Shown piece by piece: positions 1 through 5,473 of a stretch of DNA of 7,594 nt (the stretch's first letter is position 1; each line of letters starts with the position of its first letter). The stretch lies in the NCBI GenBank assembly GCA_934525405.1, contig CAKSZF010000070.1:1-7594 (forward strand), written 5' to 3'. This DNA comes from an uncultured Faecalibacterium sp. (lineage in GTDB: Bacteria; Bacillota; Clostridia; Oscillospirales; Ruminococcaceae). The notes below the pieces were generated by a model, which had not been told where the DNA came from, did no database searches, and saw only the letters and a program-made list of their open reading frames with translations. Made by a program: the position numbers and the translations under genes.

Positions 1-73
1 TGGTCTTACCTGCGTCGGGGTGGCTGATGATGGCGAACGTCCTGCGGCGTTCGATCTCTTCACGATTTGTCAT
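1..73 (-). CDS. prfC: Peptide chain release factor 3 (RF3), N-terminal fragment
   Basis: Only the first 24 codons lie in the window; the gene runs off the left edge. The translation begins MTNREEIERRR and continues with TFAIISHPDAGKT, which is the start of the GTP-binding domain of RF3, including the beginning of the G1/P-loop (HPDAGKT). RF3 is a translational GTPase that removes RF1 or RF2 from the ribosome after peptide release. The HPDAGKT form separates it from EF-G and LepA, which usually have HIDHGK or HVDHGK. The ATG at 73 is preceded by AGGAG with 11 bases between, in a leader that also holds a strong hairpin (103-137). The family call is secure; completeness cannot be judged. Confidence 0.92.
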   Translation of the reverse strand, partial: MTNREEIERRRTFAIISHPDAGKT

Positions 74-102
74 AGATGATATTTCTCCTGAAATGGATGG
101 AA

Positions 103-137
103 CTTCTTCCGGCATCGCGCAGCGATGCCGGAAGAAG
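103..137 (-). promoter_or_regulatory. Perfect 16-bp hairpin in the prfC leader
   Basis: Bases 103-118 are the exact reverse complement of 122-137, with a GCA triloop at 119-121. If the promoter at 160-188 is used, transcription starts near 153 and the hairpin sits in the prfC 5' UTR, ending about 12 bases before the AGGAG. On the minus strand no T-run follows it, so it does not look like a terminator in that direction. On the plus strand a short CATTTTTAC follows, but no plus-strand gene reads into it. It may be an mRNA stability or attenuation element, or a stripped-down relative of the palindromic repeats elsewhere in the window. The structure is seen; the role is inferred. Confidence 0.6.
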
Positions 138-159
138 CATTTTTACACATACGCACCTT

Positions 160-188
160 ATTCTATACGAAAACGCGTGATAATGCAA
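160..188 (-). promoter_or_regulatory. Candidate sigma-70 promoter for prfC
   Basis: On the minus strand TTGCAT (188-183) is followed after 17 bases by TAGAAT (165-160), a 5/6 match to the -10 consensus. The -35 match is weaker. It lies immediately after the stop codon of the upstream methyltransferase gene, so prfC can be transcribed separately. An 8-bp dyad (167-174 with 191-198) overlaps it. Confidence 0.5.
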
Positions 189-198
189 GGGTTTTCGT
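167..198. promoter_or_regulatory. 8-bp dyad over the prfC promoter
   Basis: ACGAAAAC (167-174) and GTTTTCGT (191-198) are exact inverted repeats separated by 16 bases. The -35 hexamer lies in the gap and the -10 lies just beyond one arm. This geometry could be an operator, or the dyad could be a weak terminator of the methyltransferase gene, whose stop codon overlaps the right arm. There is no T-run after it, which weighs against a terminator. Confidence 0.3.
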
Positions 199-1064
199 TA
201 TTTTTTCAGGATCAGGCAGGGCAGAGGGGCAGTTTCGGCCCAATTGGCAAAATCACACACCAGAACGGTGAAACTTTTCAGTGGAAGTGCGCGCAGAAAA
301 CGCAGCACCGCCTGTTTTTCGTCCGAGCCGATGACTGCCCCGCTGTACAGGATGGCGCTCACGATGCCGCCGGGGCGCACCGCCTGCAGCGCCGCCTGCA
401 AGGCGGGGATACTGCTCTGCGCGGTGGAAAATACCCCATGGTCTGCCCCCGGCAGCCAGCCAAAGTTGAACATGACTGCATCGGCAGTGCCGGGCTGCAC
501 ATACTGTAATAAGTCGGCATGGCTGCCGCAGACAAGGCTGTACCGCTCGGCGGGCACATTTGCCTGTTCCAGCCGGGTGCGGGTGGAGCGGATGGCTTCG
601 GGCTGCACGTCAAAGGCCAGCACCCGCCCGGCGGGGGCGGTCAGATTGCACAGAAAGGCGGTGTCGCCGCCGTTGCCGCAGGTGGCGTCCACGCACAGCT
701 GCGGGTGCACCAGCCGGGCGGCTAAAAAGTCCTGTACGAACTTGACCGCCGTTAAATCCGGGGTGCGGCGGCGCACCAGCTGCCCGCCCTCGGCGGCAAA
801 GCCGAATTTGCCCCAGAAGGCAAGCTCGGCGGCGTTTTCCGGCAGCGGGGCGGTAAACACGGTGGCGGCTTCCCGGTCATAGCCGCCGAAGCTGCGCAAT
901 ACTTCTTTTAACAGGTAGGAGCCGTAGCCCTTGCGCCGCCACCGGGGCAGGATGCACAGGGCGGCAAGCTGTGCGCCCTTGGGGGCGGGGGAGAGGGTGC
1001 ACTCTCCGATGCAGTCCTTTTCTTTATACAGGGCAAACCCCTGTTCGGTGCGGCGCAGTTCCAT
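198..1064 (-). CDS. mnmM: GNAT acetyltransferase fused to MnmM/YtqB-like tRNA methyltransferase
   Basis: This is a 288-residue cytoplasmic protein with two domains. Residues 1-100 form a short GNAT-like fold with an acetyl-CoA loop RRKGYG at 43-48 (after LAALCILP) and the late FWGKFGF segment (83-89) typical of GNATs. Residues 101-288 match the YtqB/MnmM class I methyltransferase family: SAM motif VDATCGNGGDT (125-135), acidic FDVQ (151-154), GSH (180-182) and the family signature FNFGWLPGADH (199-209). Characterised MnmM methylates the 5-aminomethyl group of (s2)U34 in tRNA, giving mnm5; that role here is by family. An in-frame ATG at 1190 would add 42 residues, but it lies upstream of the promoter at 1102-1130, and a consensus AAGGAGG sits 8 bases before the ATG at 1064, so I chose 1064. 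The GNAT half is an unusual addition, since stand-alone MnmM is about 190 residues. Its substrate is unknown. Confidence 0.87.
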   Translation of the reverse strand: MELRRTEQGFALYKEKDCIGECTLSPAPKGAQLAALCILPRWRRKGYGSYLLKEVLRSFGGYDREAATVFTAPLPENAAELAFWGKFGFAAEGGQLVRRRTPDLTAVKFVQDFLAARLVHPQLCVDATCGNGGDTAFLCNLTAPAGRVLAFDVQPEAIRSTRTRLEQANVPAERYSLVCGSHADLLQYVQPGTADAVMFNFGWLPGADHGVFSTAQSSIPALQAALQAVRPGGIVSAILYSGAVIGSDEKQAVLRFLRALPLKSFTVLVCDFANWAETAPLPCLILKK

Positions 1065-1072
1065 AAAAAGCT

Positions 1073-1079
1073 CCTCCTT
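1073..1079 (-). promoter_or_regulatory. Ribosome binding site that fixes the methyltransferase start
   Basis: The minus strand reads AAGGAGG, then 8 bases, then ATG at 1064. It is a full consensus Shine-Dalgarno at ideal spacing and rules in favour of the shorter reading frame over the ATG at 1190. Confidence 0.85.
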
Positions 1080-1101
1080 GACGGGCCAATGTTCTTCCCT
1101 T

Positions 1102-1130
1102 ACAATAGCAAGCAGAAACGCGGCTGTCAA
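1102..1130 (-). promoter_or_regulatory. Sigma-70 promoter of the GNAT-MnmM gene
   Basis: The minus strand carries a perfect TTGACA (1130-1125), a 17-base spacer and TATTGT (1107-1102, 4/6). Transcription would start near 1095, leaving a leader of about 30 bases before the ATG at 1064. The neighbouring htrA-like gene is divergent, so the 204-base gap holds both promoters. Confidence 0.7.
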
Positions 1131-1179
1131 GGGCAGAAAAACAGGACCGCATTTCACATATTCTTCACGGCGCAAGCGA

Positions 1180-1206
1180 TTGATTTTCACATTTGATAGT
1201 TACAAT
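1180..1206 (+). promoter_or_regulatory. Possible promoter of the htrA-like gene
   Basis: TTGATT (1180-1185) and TACAAT (1201-1206, 5/6 to consensus) are separated by only 15 bases, which is short. The -10 is good but the -35 assignment is uncertain. It would give a leader of roughly 55 bases. No other convincing hexamer pair was seen between 1131 and 1268 on this strand. Confidence 0.35.
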
Positions 1207-1268
1207 AGGGACAGTTCAAAGGAACAGATGTCCCTGCGGACCGGCCTTTGAGGGAAGGATGTAGTAAC

Positions 1269-2651
1269 ATGGAAAACGAGAACAAGTGGGAATACGATTA
1301 TTCCGCTTCCAATAACGAGACCGGCTACCCCAATGTGGGCAGCAGCGGCATGAACACGGCGAACCAGTATAACGAGCCGGAAGCGCAGCCTGTGCGCCCG
1401 GCGTATACTGCCCCGGCAGACGGCGGCAGCGTGCCGCCCACCCCGCCGGAGCAGCCGCAGTACAGCGCCCCGCAGCAGCCGGAAAAGCCCCGCCGCAAAA
1501 AGAAGTTCAACGGCGGAAAGCTGGCACGCAGCGCCGTGGCGCTGGTGCTGGCAGCAGCCATGGGCTTTGCGGGCGGCTTTGTGGGCGCAAAATATGGCGG
1601 CGGCAGCAAGGTGGTCATCCAGCAGGTGGAGCGCCCGGCCAGCTCTGACAGCAGCACCGACAGCACCGGCAATTCCATCAACGCCACCAGCGGCGCCGGC
1701 CTGAGCACCGCACAGGTGGCAGAGCTGGTCAGCCCCAGCGTGGTGGTCATCACCACTGAGCAGGTGGTCTACTCCCAGTGGTCGTGGTACGGCCAGAGTC
1801 AGGTGGAGAGCGGCGCAGGCAGCGGCGTTATCATCAGCTCGGACGGCTATATCCTCACCTGCGCCCATGTGGTGAGCGGTGCATCCAACATCACCGTGAG
1901 CATCGGCGACAAGGATTACCCCGCTACGCTGGTGGGCGAGGATACCACCAGTGATATCGCCGTGGTCAAGGTGGATGCTACCGGCCTGACCCCCGCCACC
2001 GTGGGCAACAGCGACAGCCTGAAGGTGGGCGAAAGCGTCATGGCTGTGGGCAACCCCTTGGGTGAGCTGGGCGGCACCGTGACCAGCGGCATCGTCAGCG
2101 CCCTGAACCGCAGCGTCAGCATTCAGGGTTCCAGCTCTGTCAACACCATGTCCCTGATCCAGATGGATGCTTCCGTCAGCCCCGGCAATTCCGGCGGCGG
2201 CCTGTTCAACATGAACGGCGAGCTGGTGGGCATCGTCAATGCAAAGTCCTCCGACAGCGATGCCGAGGGTCTGGGCTTTGCCATCCCGGTGAATGACGCC
2301 GTCAAGGTGGCGCAGGAGCTGCTGGAAAACGGCTATGTGACCGGCCGTCCTTATCTGGGCATCAGCTACTATGCCGTGACCGACGCCCAGACCGCCGCCC
2401 AGCTGGGCGTGAACGCCTACGGTGTCTACATCGTGGAAGTGGTCAAGGGCGGCCCTGCCGACAAGGCGGGCTTGCAGGCCGGTGACCGCATCGTGAGCGT
2501 AGACGGCAGCGAGGTTGCCACCCAGAGCGACCTTGGCACCCTGATGCAGGATCACAAGGCCGGCGACACCATCGAGATCACCGTCGCACGCGGCGGCCAG
2601 ATGCAGACCGTCAACGTCACCCTTGGCGAAAAGGGCGCAGATAACAGCTGA
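1269..2651 (+). CDS. htrA: HtrA/DegP-family membrane-anchored serine protease with PDZ domain
   Basis: This 460-residue protein has the Gram-positive HtrA layout. Residues 1-74 are a polar, Pro/Gln-rich cytoplasmic tail, followed by a basic stop (RRKKK, 75-79) and one membrane segment (about 88-107, Ala/Gly/Val-rich), so the protease faces outwards. A Ser/Thr/Gly linker leads to a trypsin-like S1C domain with an intact triad: H200 in LTCAHVV, D229 in TTSDIAVV and S308 in SPGNSGGG. A single PDZ domain occupies about 360-455 (PYLGI at its start, GPADKAGLQAGDRI inside). The family degrades misfolded exported proteins and often handles secretion stress. ATG 1269 is chosen over an in-frame TTG at 1248 because AAGGA ends 9 bases upstream of it. 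A strong terminator follows the stop. Family confidence is high; the exact HtrA/DegP/YyxA subtype cannot be fixed. Confidence 0.95.
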   Translation: MENENKWEYDYSASNNETGYPNVGSSGMNTANQYNEPEAQPVRPAYTAPADGGSVPPTPPEQPQYSAPQQPEKPRRKKKFNGGKLARSAVALVLAAAMGFAGGFVGAKYGGGSKVVIQQVERPASSDSSTDSTGNSINATSGAGLSTAQVAELVSPSVVVITTEQVVYSQWSWYGQSQVESGAGSGVIISSDGYILTCAHVVSGASNITVSIGDKDYPATLVGEDTTSDIAVVKVDATGLTPATVGNSDSLKVGESVMAVGNPLGELGGTVTSGIVSALNRSVSIQGSSSVNTMSLIQMDASVSPGNSGGGLFNMNGELVGIVNAKSSDSDAEGLGFAIPVNDAVKVAQELLENGYVTGRPYLGISYYAVTDAQTAAQLGVNAYGVYIVEVVKGGPADKAGLQAGDRIVSVDGSEVATQSDLGTLMQDHKAGDTIEITVARGGQMQTVNVTLGEKGADNS

Positions 2652-2658
2652 AAATAGT

Positions 2659-2696
2659 AAAAAGGCTGCTGCACGGAATGTGCAGCAGCCTTTTTT
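2659..2696 (+). terminator. Intrinsic terminator of the htrA-like gene
   Basis: GGCTGCTGCAC (2664-2674) pairs exactly with GTGCAGCAGCC (2680-2690) around a GGAAT loop, preceded by five A and followed by six T. It begins 8 bases after the stop codon. The A-tract opposite the T-tract may also give weak termination on the other strand. Confidence 0.93.
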
Positions 2697-2724
2697 GTTG
2701 TGGGGGATGCGCGCGGGAAGCGAA

Positions 2725-2735
2725 CCCTCTCAGTC
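2725..2735. repeat. Solitary CCCTCTCAGTC repeat end
   Basis: The 11-base end sequence found at the boundary of the complete repeat at 7315-7447 occurs here without an adjacent matching hairpin body. It may be a remnant of a decayed or interrupted element at the left border of the repeat cluster. Confidence 0.5.
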
Positions 2736-2745
2736 ACGCCCGGAA

Positions 2746-2831
2746 GCTTTGTGCTTTAGCCGGAAACTGTACCGCCACCGCTGAAGCCTTCACCCGCCGG
2801 GGGAAGGTGGCGCGCAGCGCCGGATGAGGGG
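2746..2831. repeat. Palindromic repeat, GCCACC/GGTGGC type
   Basis: The first 43 bases align closely, with one gap, to the start of the element at 5202 (GCTTTG..GC, GGAAAC, CCGCCACC, CTGAAGCC). GCCACC (2774-2779) pairs with GGTGGC (2806-2811) around an inner GC-rich stem. A second small hairpin GGCGC-GCA-GCGCC (2809-2821) follows, then GGATGAGGGG. No protein is encoded. It is a dispersed intergenic element seen twice in this window. Confidence 0.65.
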
Positions 2832-2853
2832 CAACATCCGTTAGCCTTGCACG

Positions 2854-3007
2854 CCCTCTCAGGCGCTCCCGCGCCAGCTCTCCCGAAGGGAGAGCCAAGC
2901 TGTAAAGTTCATCGCTAAAGTGTCAGGAGAAACGAGAAAGCTCTCGGCAGTGCCCTTGGCTCTCCCTTTGGGAGAGCTGGCAAAGCCGTAGGCTTTGACT
3001 GAGAGGG
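2854..3007. repeat. Palindromic repeat with CCCTCTCAG / CTGAGAGGG ends (154 bp)
   Basis: The element is a large imperfect inverted repeat. The left arm contains GCTCTCCC-GAA-GGGAGAGC (2877-2895) and the right arm contains a matching GGCTCTCCC-TTT-GGGAGAGC hairpin. Beside the right end is CAAAGCC-GTA-GGCTTTG (2981-2997), immediately before ACTGAGAGGG. Beside the left end a different stem, GGCGC-TCCC-GCGCC (2862-2875), occupies the mirror position. The centre shares GCTAAAGT and AAGAAAG with the next element. It has MITE-like geometry, but no transposase is near and no target duplication was recognised. Confidence 0.75.
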
Positions 3008-3019
3008 CGCACGCCGTCG

Positions 3020-3120
3020 CCCTCAGTGCTAAAGTTTCAGACGCAATAAGAAAGTTTCCGGTCGCGCCAGAGGCTCCCTCTCCGAGGGAGCTGGCAAAAC
3101 CGTCAGGTTTTGACTGAGGG
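3020..3120. repeat. Shorter palindromic repeat with CCCTCAGT / ACTGAGGG ends (101 bp)
   Basis: This relative of the preceding element has one main hairpin, GCTCCCTC-TCC-GAGGGAGC (3073-3091). An end-proximal stem CAAAACC-GTCA-GGTTTTG (3095-3112) follows, just before ACTGAGGG. Its right end lies 14 bases from the pullulanase stop codon. No other terminator was seen for pulA, so these hairpins may serve as one, although no T-run follows on the minus strand. Confidence 0.65.
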
Positions 3121-3134
3121 AGTTCGTTCTTTAT

Positions 3135-5090
3135 TTACACCCCACCCAAAATGGTGGCGCTGTATGGCGCAAGAGTGGCATTGCCGGTAAAAACGCGGCT
3201 TTGGCCGCGCCACAGGCTGGAAGAAGTGCCATCGCTCAGCAGCTTCCACTGCCCGGCGGGCAGGGAGACGGTGCGGGTGGTGTCGGTGGGGTTATAAAAG
3301 ACGCACAAAGCGCTCCATGCCGCGCCGTCACCCCAGACGGCGGGCAGCGTCCAGCCCACCAGCGGCTGCTCCAGTGCAAAGAACTGCAAAGCCTCCGGGG
3401 CGTGACGATCGGTGCTGCTCAGCCGCGGAAAAGCAGCCCGCAGCGCCAGCAGCCCCCGGTAGTAGTCCACAAGGGCGTGGTACTGCTCGGCGCGGTTCCA
3501 GTCCAGCCGGTTCAGGGCGGGGGAGGAGCGATAGCTGTTGCTCACGCCCTTTTTGGTGCGGGCGAACTCCTCGCCCGCCTGCATGAAGGGCAGGCCGAAG
3601 CTGGTCAGGTAGATGCCTGCCGCCAGCCGGTTCTGTGCCAGCGCCACGGTGTCCCGGGCGGTGAACTCCGGCTTTTCGTACCGGACGCAGAGCAGCTTGT
3701 CCCACAGGGTAAAGTTGTCGTGGGCGGAAACATAGCTCACGATCTGGCTGGGCGCGTGGGGCGGCAGACGGTCGCTGCGGCACCATGCCGCCACTGCCGC
3801 GCCGATATCCCAGAAGCTGCCGGGCTTGCCCTCCACATAGCCCGGCTCCCGGGCATCGAAGCAGCCGCCCTTGATGGCGTCCCGGGTGTCATCGCAGAAG
3901 ATGCCCACCCGCTCGTTGAGCATGGCAAGGTTCGCCTTGTTGGCTTCGTACCGGTGCAGCTGGCTGGCACCGCCCTGCCACGGCTCGCCGTACAGCAGGA
4001 TGTCCCGCCCGCCGGGCAAGGCATCCAGCGCGGCGCGCACCGCGTTGATGCTCTCGGCATCGTACAGACCCATCAGGTCGAACCGGAAGCCGTCAATGTG
4101 GTATTCCTTCGCCCAGTAAAGGATGGAGTCGATGAGGTAGCGCTGCGCCATGGGGCGCTCGCTGGCAAACTCGTTGCCGCAGCCGCTGCCGTTGGAAAAG
4201 CTGCCGTCCGGGTTCTGCCGGAAAAAGTAGTACGGCACGGTGCTGTTGAAGGGATTCTCGGTGCGGTAGGTGTGGTTATACACCACGTCCATCACCACCC
4301 CGATGCCCGCCGCATGGAGGGCGGCGATCATCTCCCGGCACTCCCGGATGCGCACCTCGCCCCGGGTGGGGTCGGTGGAGTAGCTGCCCTCCGGCACGTT
4401 GAAATTGGTGGGGTCATAGCCCCAGTTATACTGCCGCAGCAAGGGTTTTGCCTCGTCCACGCTGCCAAAATCAAAGATGGGCATCAGCTGGACGTATTTT
4501 ACCCCCAACCGCTTGAGGTAGTTCAGGCAGGTGGGGTGGATGCCGTCGCCGTGCAGGGTGGTGCCCTGCTGGGTAAAGGCCATATATTTGCCCCGCCACG
4601 CCGGGCGCACCCCGCTGGCGGCATCCTGCGAGAAGTCCCGCACGCTCACCTCCCACACGGCACGCTGCGCCGGGGGGATAGTGGGGCGCACATCCCGCTC
4701 CCATCCGGAGGGTGCGGTGCGGGCAAGGTCTACGATCATGCTGCGGACGCCGTTCACTCCCGCCGCCCGGGCGTAGGGATCACCGGTCTCGCGGGTGACG
4801 CCGTCCACGGTGACGGCAAAGGTGTAATAGCGGCCGTGCTGCTCCCCGGGCAGCCAGACGCTCCACACCCCCTGCGCGCCGCGCACAAGGGGCTCTGTAT
4901 CCAGCACGGCGCCGCCGTCTCCCTTATGGTATAAGGTCACGGTGACCGCCTCGGCGGTGGGTGCCCACAGCCGCAGACAGGTGCCGCCGGGGGTGTAGTC
5001 CGGCCCAAGGGGGCCGGTATAGTAGTTTTCGCGGTGGAAGGGTTCGTTTTCAAACAGTGTTTTCCACTGGGCAGGCGTTTTTGCAGCCAT
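3135..5090 (-). CDS. pulA: Type I pullulanase (GH13 alpha-amylase superfamily)
   Basis: The enzyme hydrolyses alpha-1,6 branch links in pullulan, limit dextrins or glycogen. It has 651 residues: a CBM48-like beta domain (about 26-110), the GH13 barrel, and a C-terminal beta domain (about 575-651). The type I signature YNWGYDP is at 221-227. The four GH13 regions are complete: DVVYNH (268-273), GFRFD with nucleophile D338, GEPW with acid/base E369, and SAHDN with D458. There is no signal peptide or membrane segment, so it probably acts in the cytoplasm on stored glycogen or imported maltodextrins. An ATG at 5102 would add MKLT, but the AAGGA at 5107-5103 directly abuts it. The ATG at 5090 lies 12 bases downstream of AAGGA, so I prefer 5090. 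The gene appears monocistronic. Confidence 0.94.
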   Translation of the reverse strand: MAAKTPAQWKTLFENEPFHRENYYTGPLGPDYTPGGTCLRLWAPTAEAVTVTLYHKGDGGAVLDTEPLVRGAQGVWSVWLPGEQHGRYYTFAVTVDGVTRETGDPYARAAGVNGVRSMIVDLARTAPSGWERDVRPTIPPAQRAVWEVSVRDFSQDAASGVRPAWRGKYMAFTQQGTTLHGDGIHPTCLNYLKRLGVKYVQLMPIFDFGSVDEAKPLLRQYNWGYDPTNFNVPEGSYSTDPTRGEVRIRECREMIAALHAAGIGVVMDVVYNHTYRTENPFNSTVPYYFFRQNPDGSFSNGSGCGNEFASERPMAQRYLIDSILYWAKEYHIDGFRFDLMGLYDAESINAVRAALDALPGGRDILLYGEPWQGGASQLHRYEANKANLAMLNERVGIFCDDTRDAIKGGCFDAREPGYVEGKPGSFWDIGAAVAAWCRSDRLPPHAPSQIVSYVSAHDNFTLWDKLLCVRYEKPEFTARDTVALAQNRLAAGIYLTSFGLPFMQAGEEFARTKKGVSNSYRSSPALNRLDWNRAEQYHALVDYYRGLLALRAAFPRLSSTDRHAPEALQFFALEQPLVGWTLPAVWGDGAAWSALCVFYNPTDTTRTVSLPAGQWKLLSDGTSSSLWRGQSRVFTGNATLAPYSATILGGV

Positions 5091-5102
5091 GGTCAGCTTC
5101 AT

Positions 5103-5107
5103 TCCTT
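5103..5107 (-). promoter_or_regulatory. Shine-Dalgarno that decides the pulA start
   Basis: AAGGA on the minus strand touches the first possible ATG (5102) with no spacer, which would not allow normal initiation. It is 12 bases from the next in-frame ATG (5090), somewhat long but workable. Confidence 0.55.
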
Positions 5108-5128
5108 CTTAAAAGATTCTTTATATTC

Positions 5129-5157
5129 AGTGTATCGGACAACAGGCTTTTTTTCAA
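5129..5157 (-). promoter_or_regulatory. Sigma-70 promoter of pulA
   Basis: The minus strand has TTGAAA (5157-5152), a 17-base spacer and TACACT (5134-5129, 4/6). Transcription would start near 5122, about 32 bases before the ATG at 5090. No cre-like or other operator was recognised around it. Confidence 0.55.
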
Positions 5158-5201
5158 GAGGAAATCGACGTTTACCACGGAAATCAATCTTCCTAAGAAC
5201 G

Positions 5202-5365
5202 GCTTTGCGCTATGTCGGAAACCTTGCCGCCACCTCTGAAGCCGTCCCCTTGGGGAAGGTGGCATCGCCGTAGGCGATGACGGAAGGGGTGCTTCCCCCG
5301 CCGCGCGGCTGTTTCCGCAGGAAACCAGCGCGGCAGCTGCCGTTTGCCGTCACGACCCCTCCCCG
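5202..5365. repeat. Palindromic repeat, GCCACC/GGTGGC type, with inverted right half
   Basis: The first 89 bases match the design of the element at 2746: GGAAAC, GCCACC (5229-5234) paired with GGTGGC (5258-5263), then CATCGCC-GTA-GGCGATG (5263-5279) and GACGGAAGGGGT (5279-5290). A further imperfect hairpin (5300-5334) with a GCA loop and a perfect 12-bp palindrome CGGCAGCTGCCG (5331-5342) follow. CGTCACGACCCCT near 5349-5360 roughly mirrors the GACGG..AGGGGT end. Element borders are approximate. It lies between pulA and the terminator of the upstream gene and encodes nothing credible. Confidence 0.6.
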
Positions 5366-5372
5366 TGAAAAT

Positions 5373-5408
5373 GGGGTTCAGAAACGCCCACAGGCGTTTC
5401 TGAACCCC
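5373..5408 (-). terminator. Intrinsic terminator of the LysR-phosphatase gene
   Basis: GGGGTTCAGAAACGCC (5373-5388) and 5393-5408 are perfect inverted repeats with a CACA loop, 65 bases after the stop codon. On the minus strand only ATTTTCA follows, a weak tail, whereas the plus strand has an AT-rich tail, so it may act in both directions. The tip of the stem and the TTCGGGG preceding it on the minus strand are shared with the terminator at 7458-7499. Confidence 0.75.
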
Positions 5409-5473
5409 GAAATTTAAAATTATTTTTCCGCTGAACATGGCCAGAGCGCAAGCGGAGGCCATTCAAAATCGTC

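Larger units (their letters stand above)
2697..3134. other. Gene-free repeat cluster between convergent genes
   Basis: This 438-base stretch between htrA and pulA has no credible reading frame. Nearly all of it is palindromic repeat: one solitary end, one GCCACC/GGTGGC element and two CCCTC..GAGGG elements in tandem. Both flanking genes end here, so insertions would not interrupt promoters. Confidence 0.75.

Noticed and set aside
1065..1190. N-terminal extension of the GNAT-MnmM protein from an ATG at 1190
   Set aside because: The promoter TTGACA-N17-TATTGT lies inside this segment and a consensus AAGGAGG precedes the ATG at 1064, so the extension is untranscribed leader DNA.
1200..2555. Long open frame on the minus strand (451 codons) opposite htrA
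   Set aside because: Its His/Ala/Gly-rich, low-complexity translation has no family features and lies fully across the HtrA catalytic triad and PDZ coding sequence.
2854..3007. Insertion sequence
   Set aside because: There is no transposase frame, no recognisable target duplication and the element is only about 150 bases; at most it is non-autonomous.
2854..3120. CRISPR-like array from repeated CCCTC/GAGGG motifs
   Set aside because: The units are of unequal length, are inverted rather than direct repeats, and have related, not unique, sequence between them.
3201..4934. Long open frame on the plus strand (577 codons) opposite pulA
   Set aside because: It is an antisense shadow of a GC-rich gene. 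Its translation is Ala/Gly/Pro/His-rich with no recognisable domain, while the minus strand encodes all GH13 motifs.
5193..5462. 89-codon minus-strand frame downstream of the LysR-phosphatase gene
   Set aside because: It runs through the terminator hairpin and the palindromic repeat and has Arg-rich translation typical of repeat DNA.
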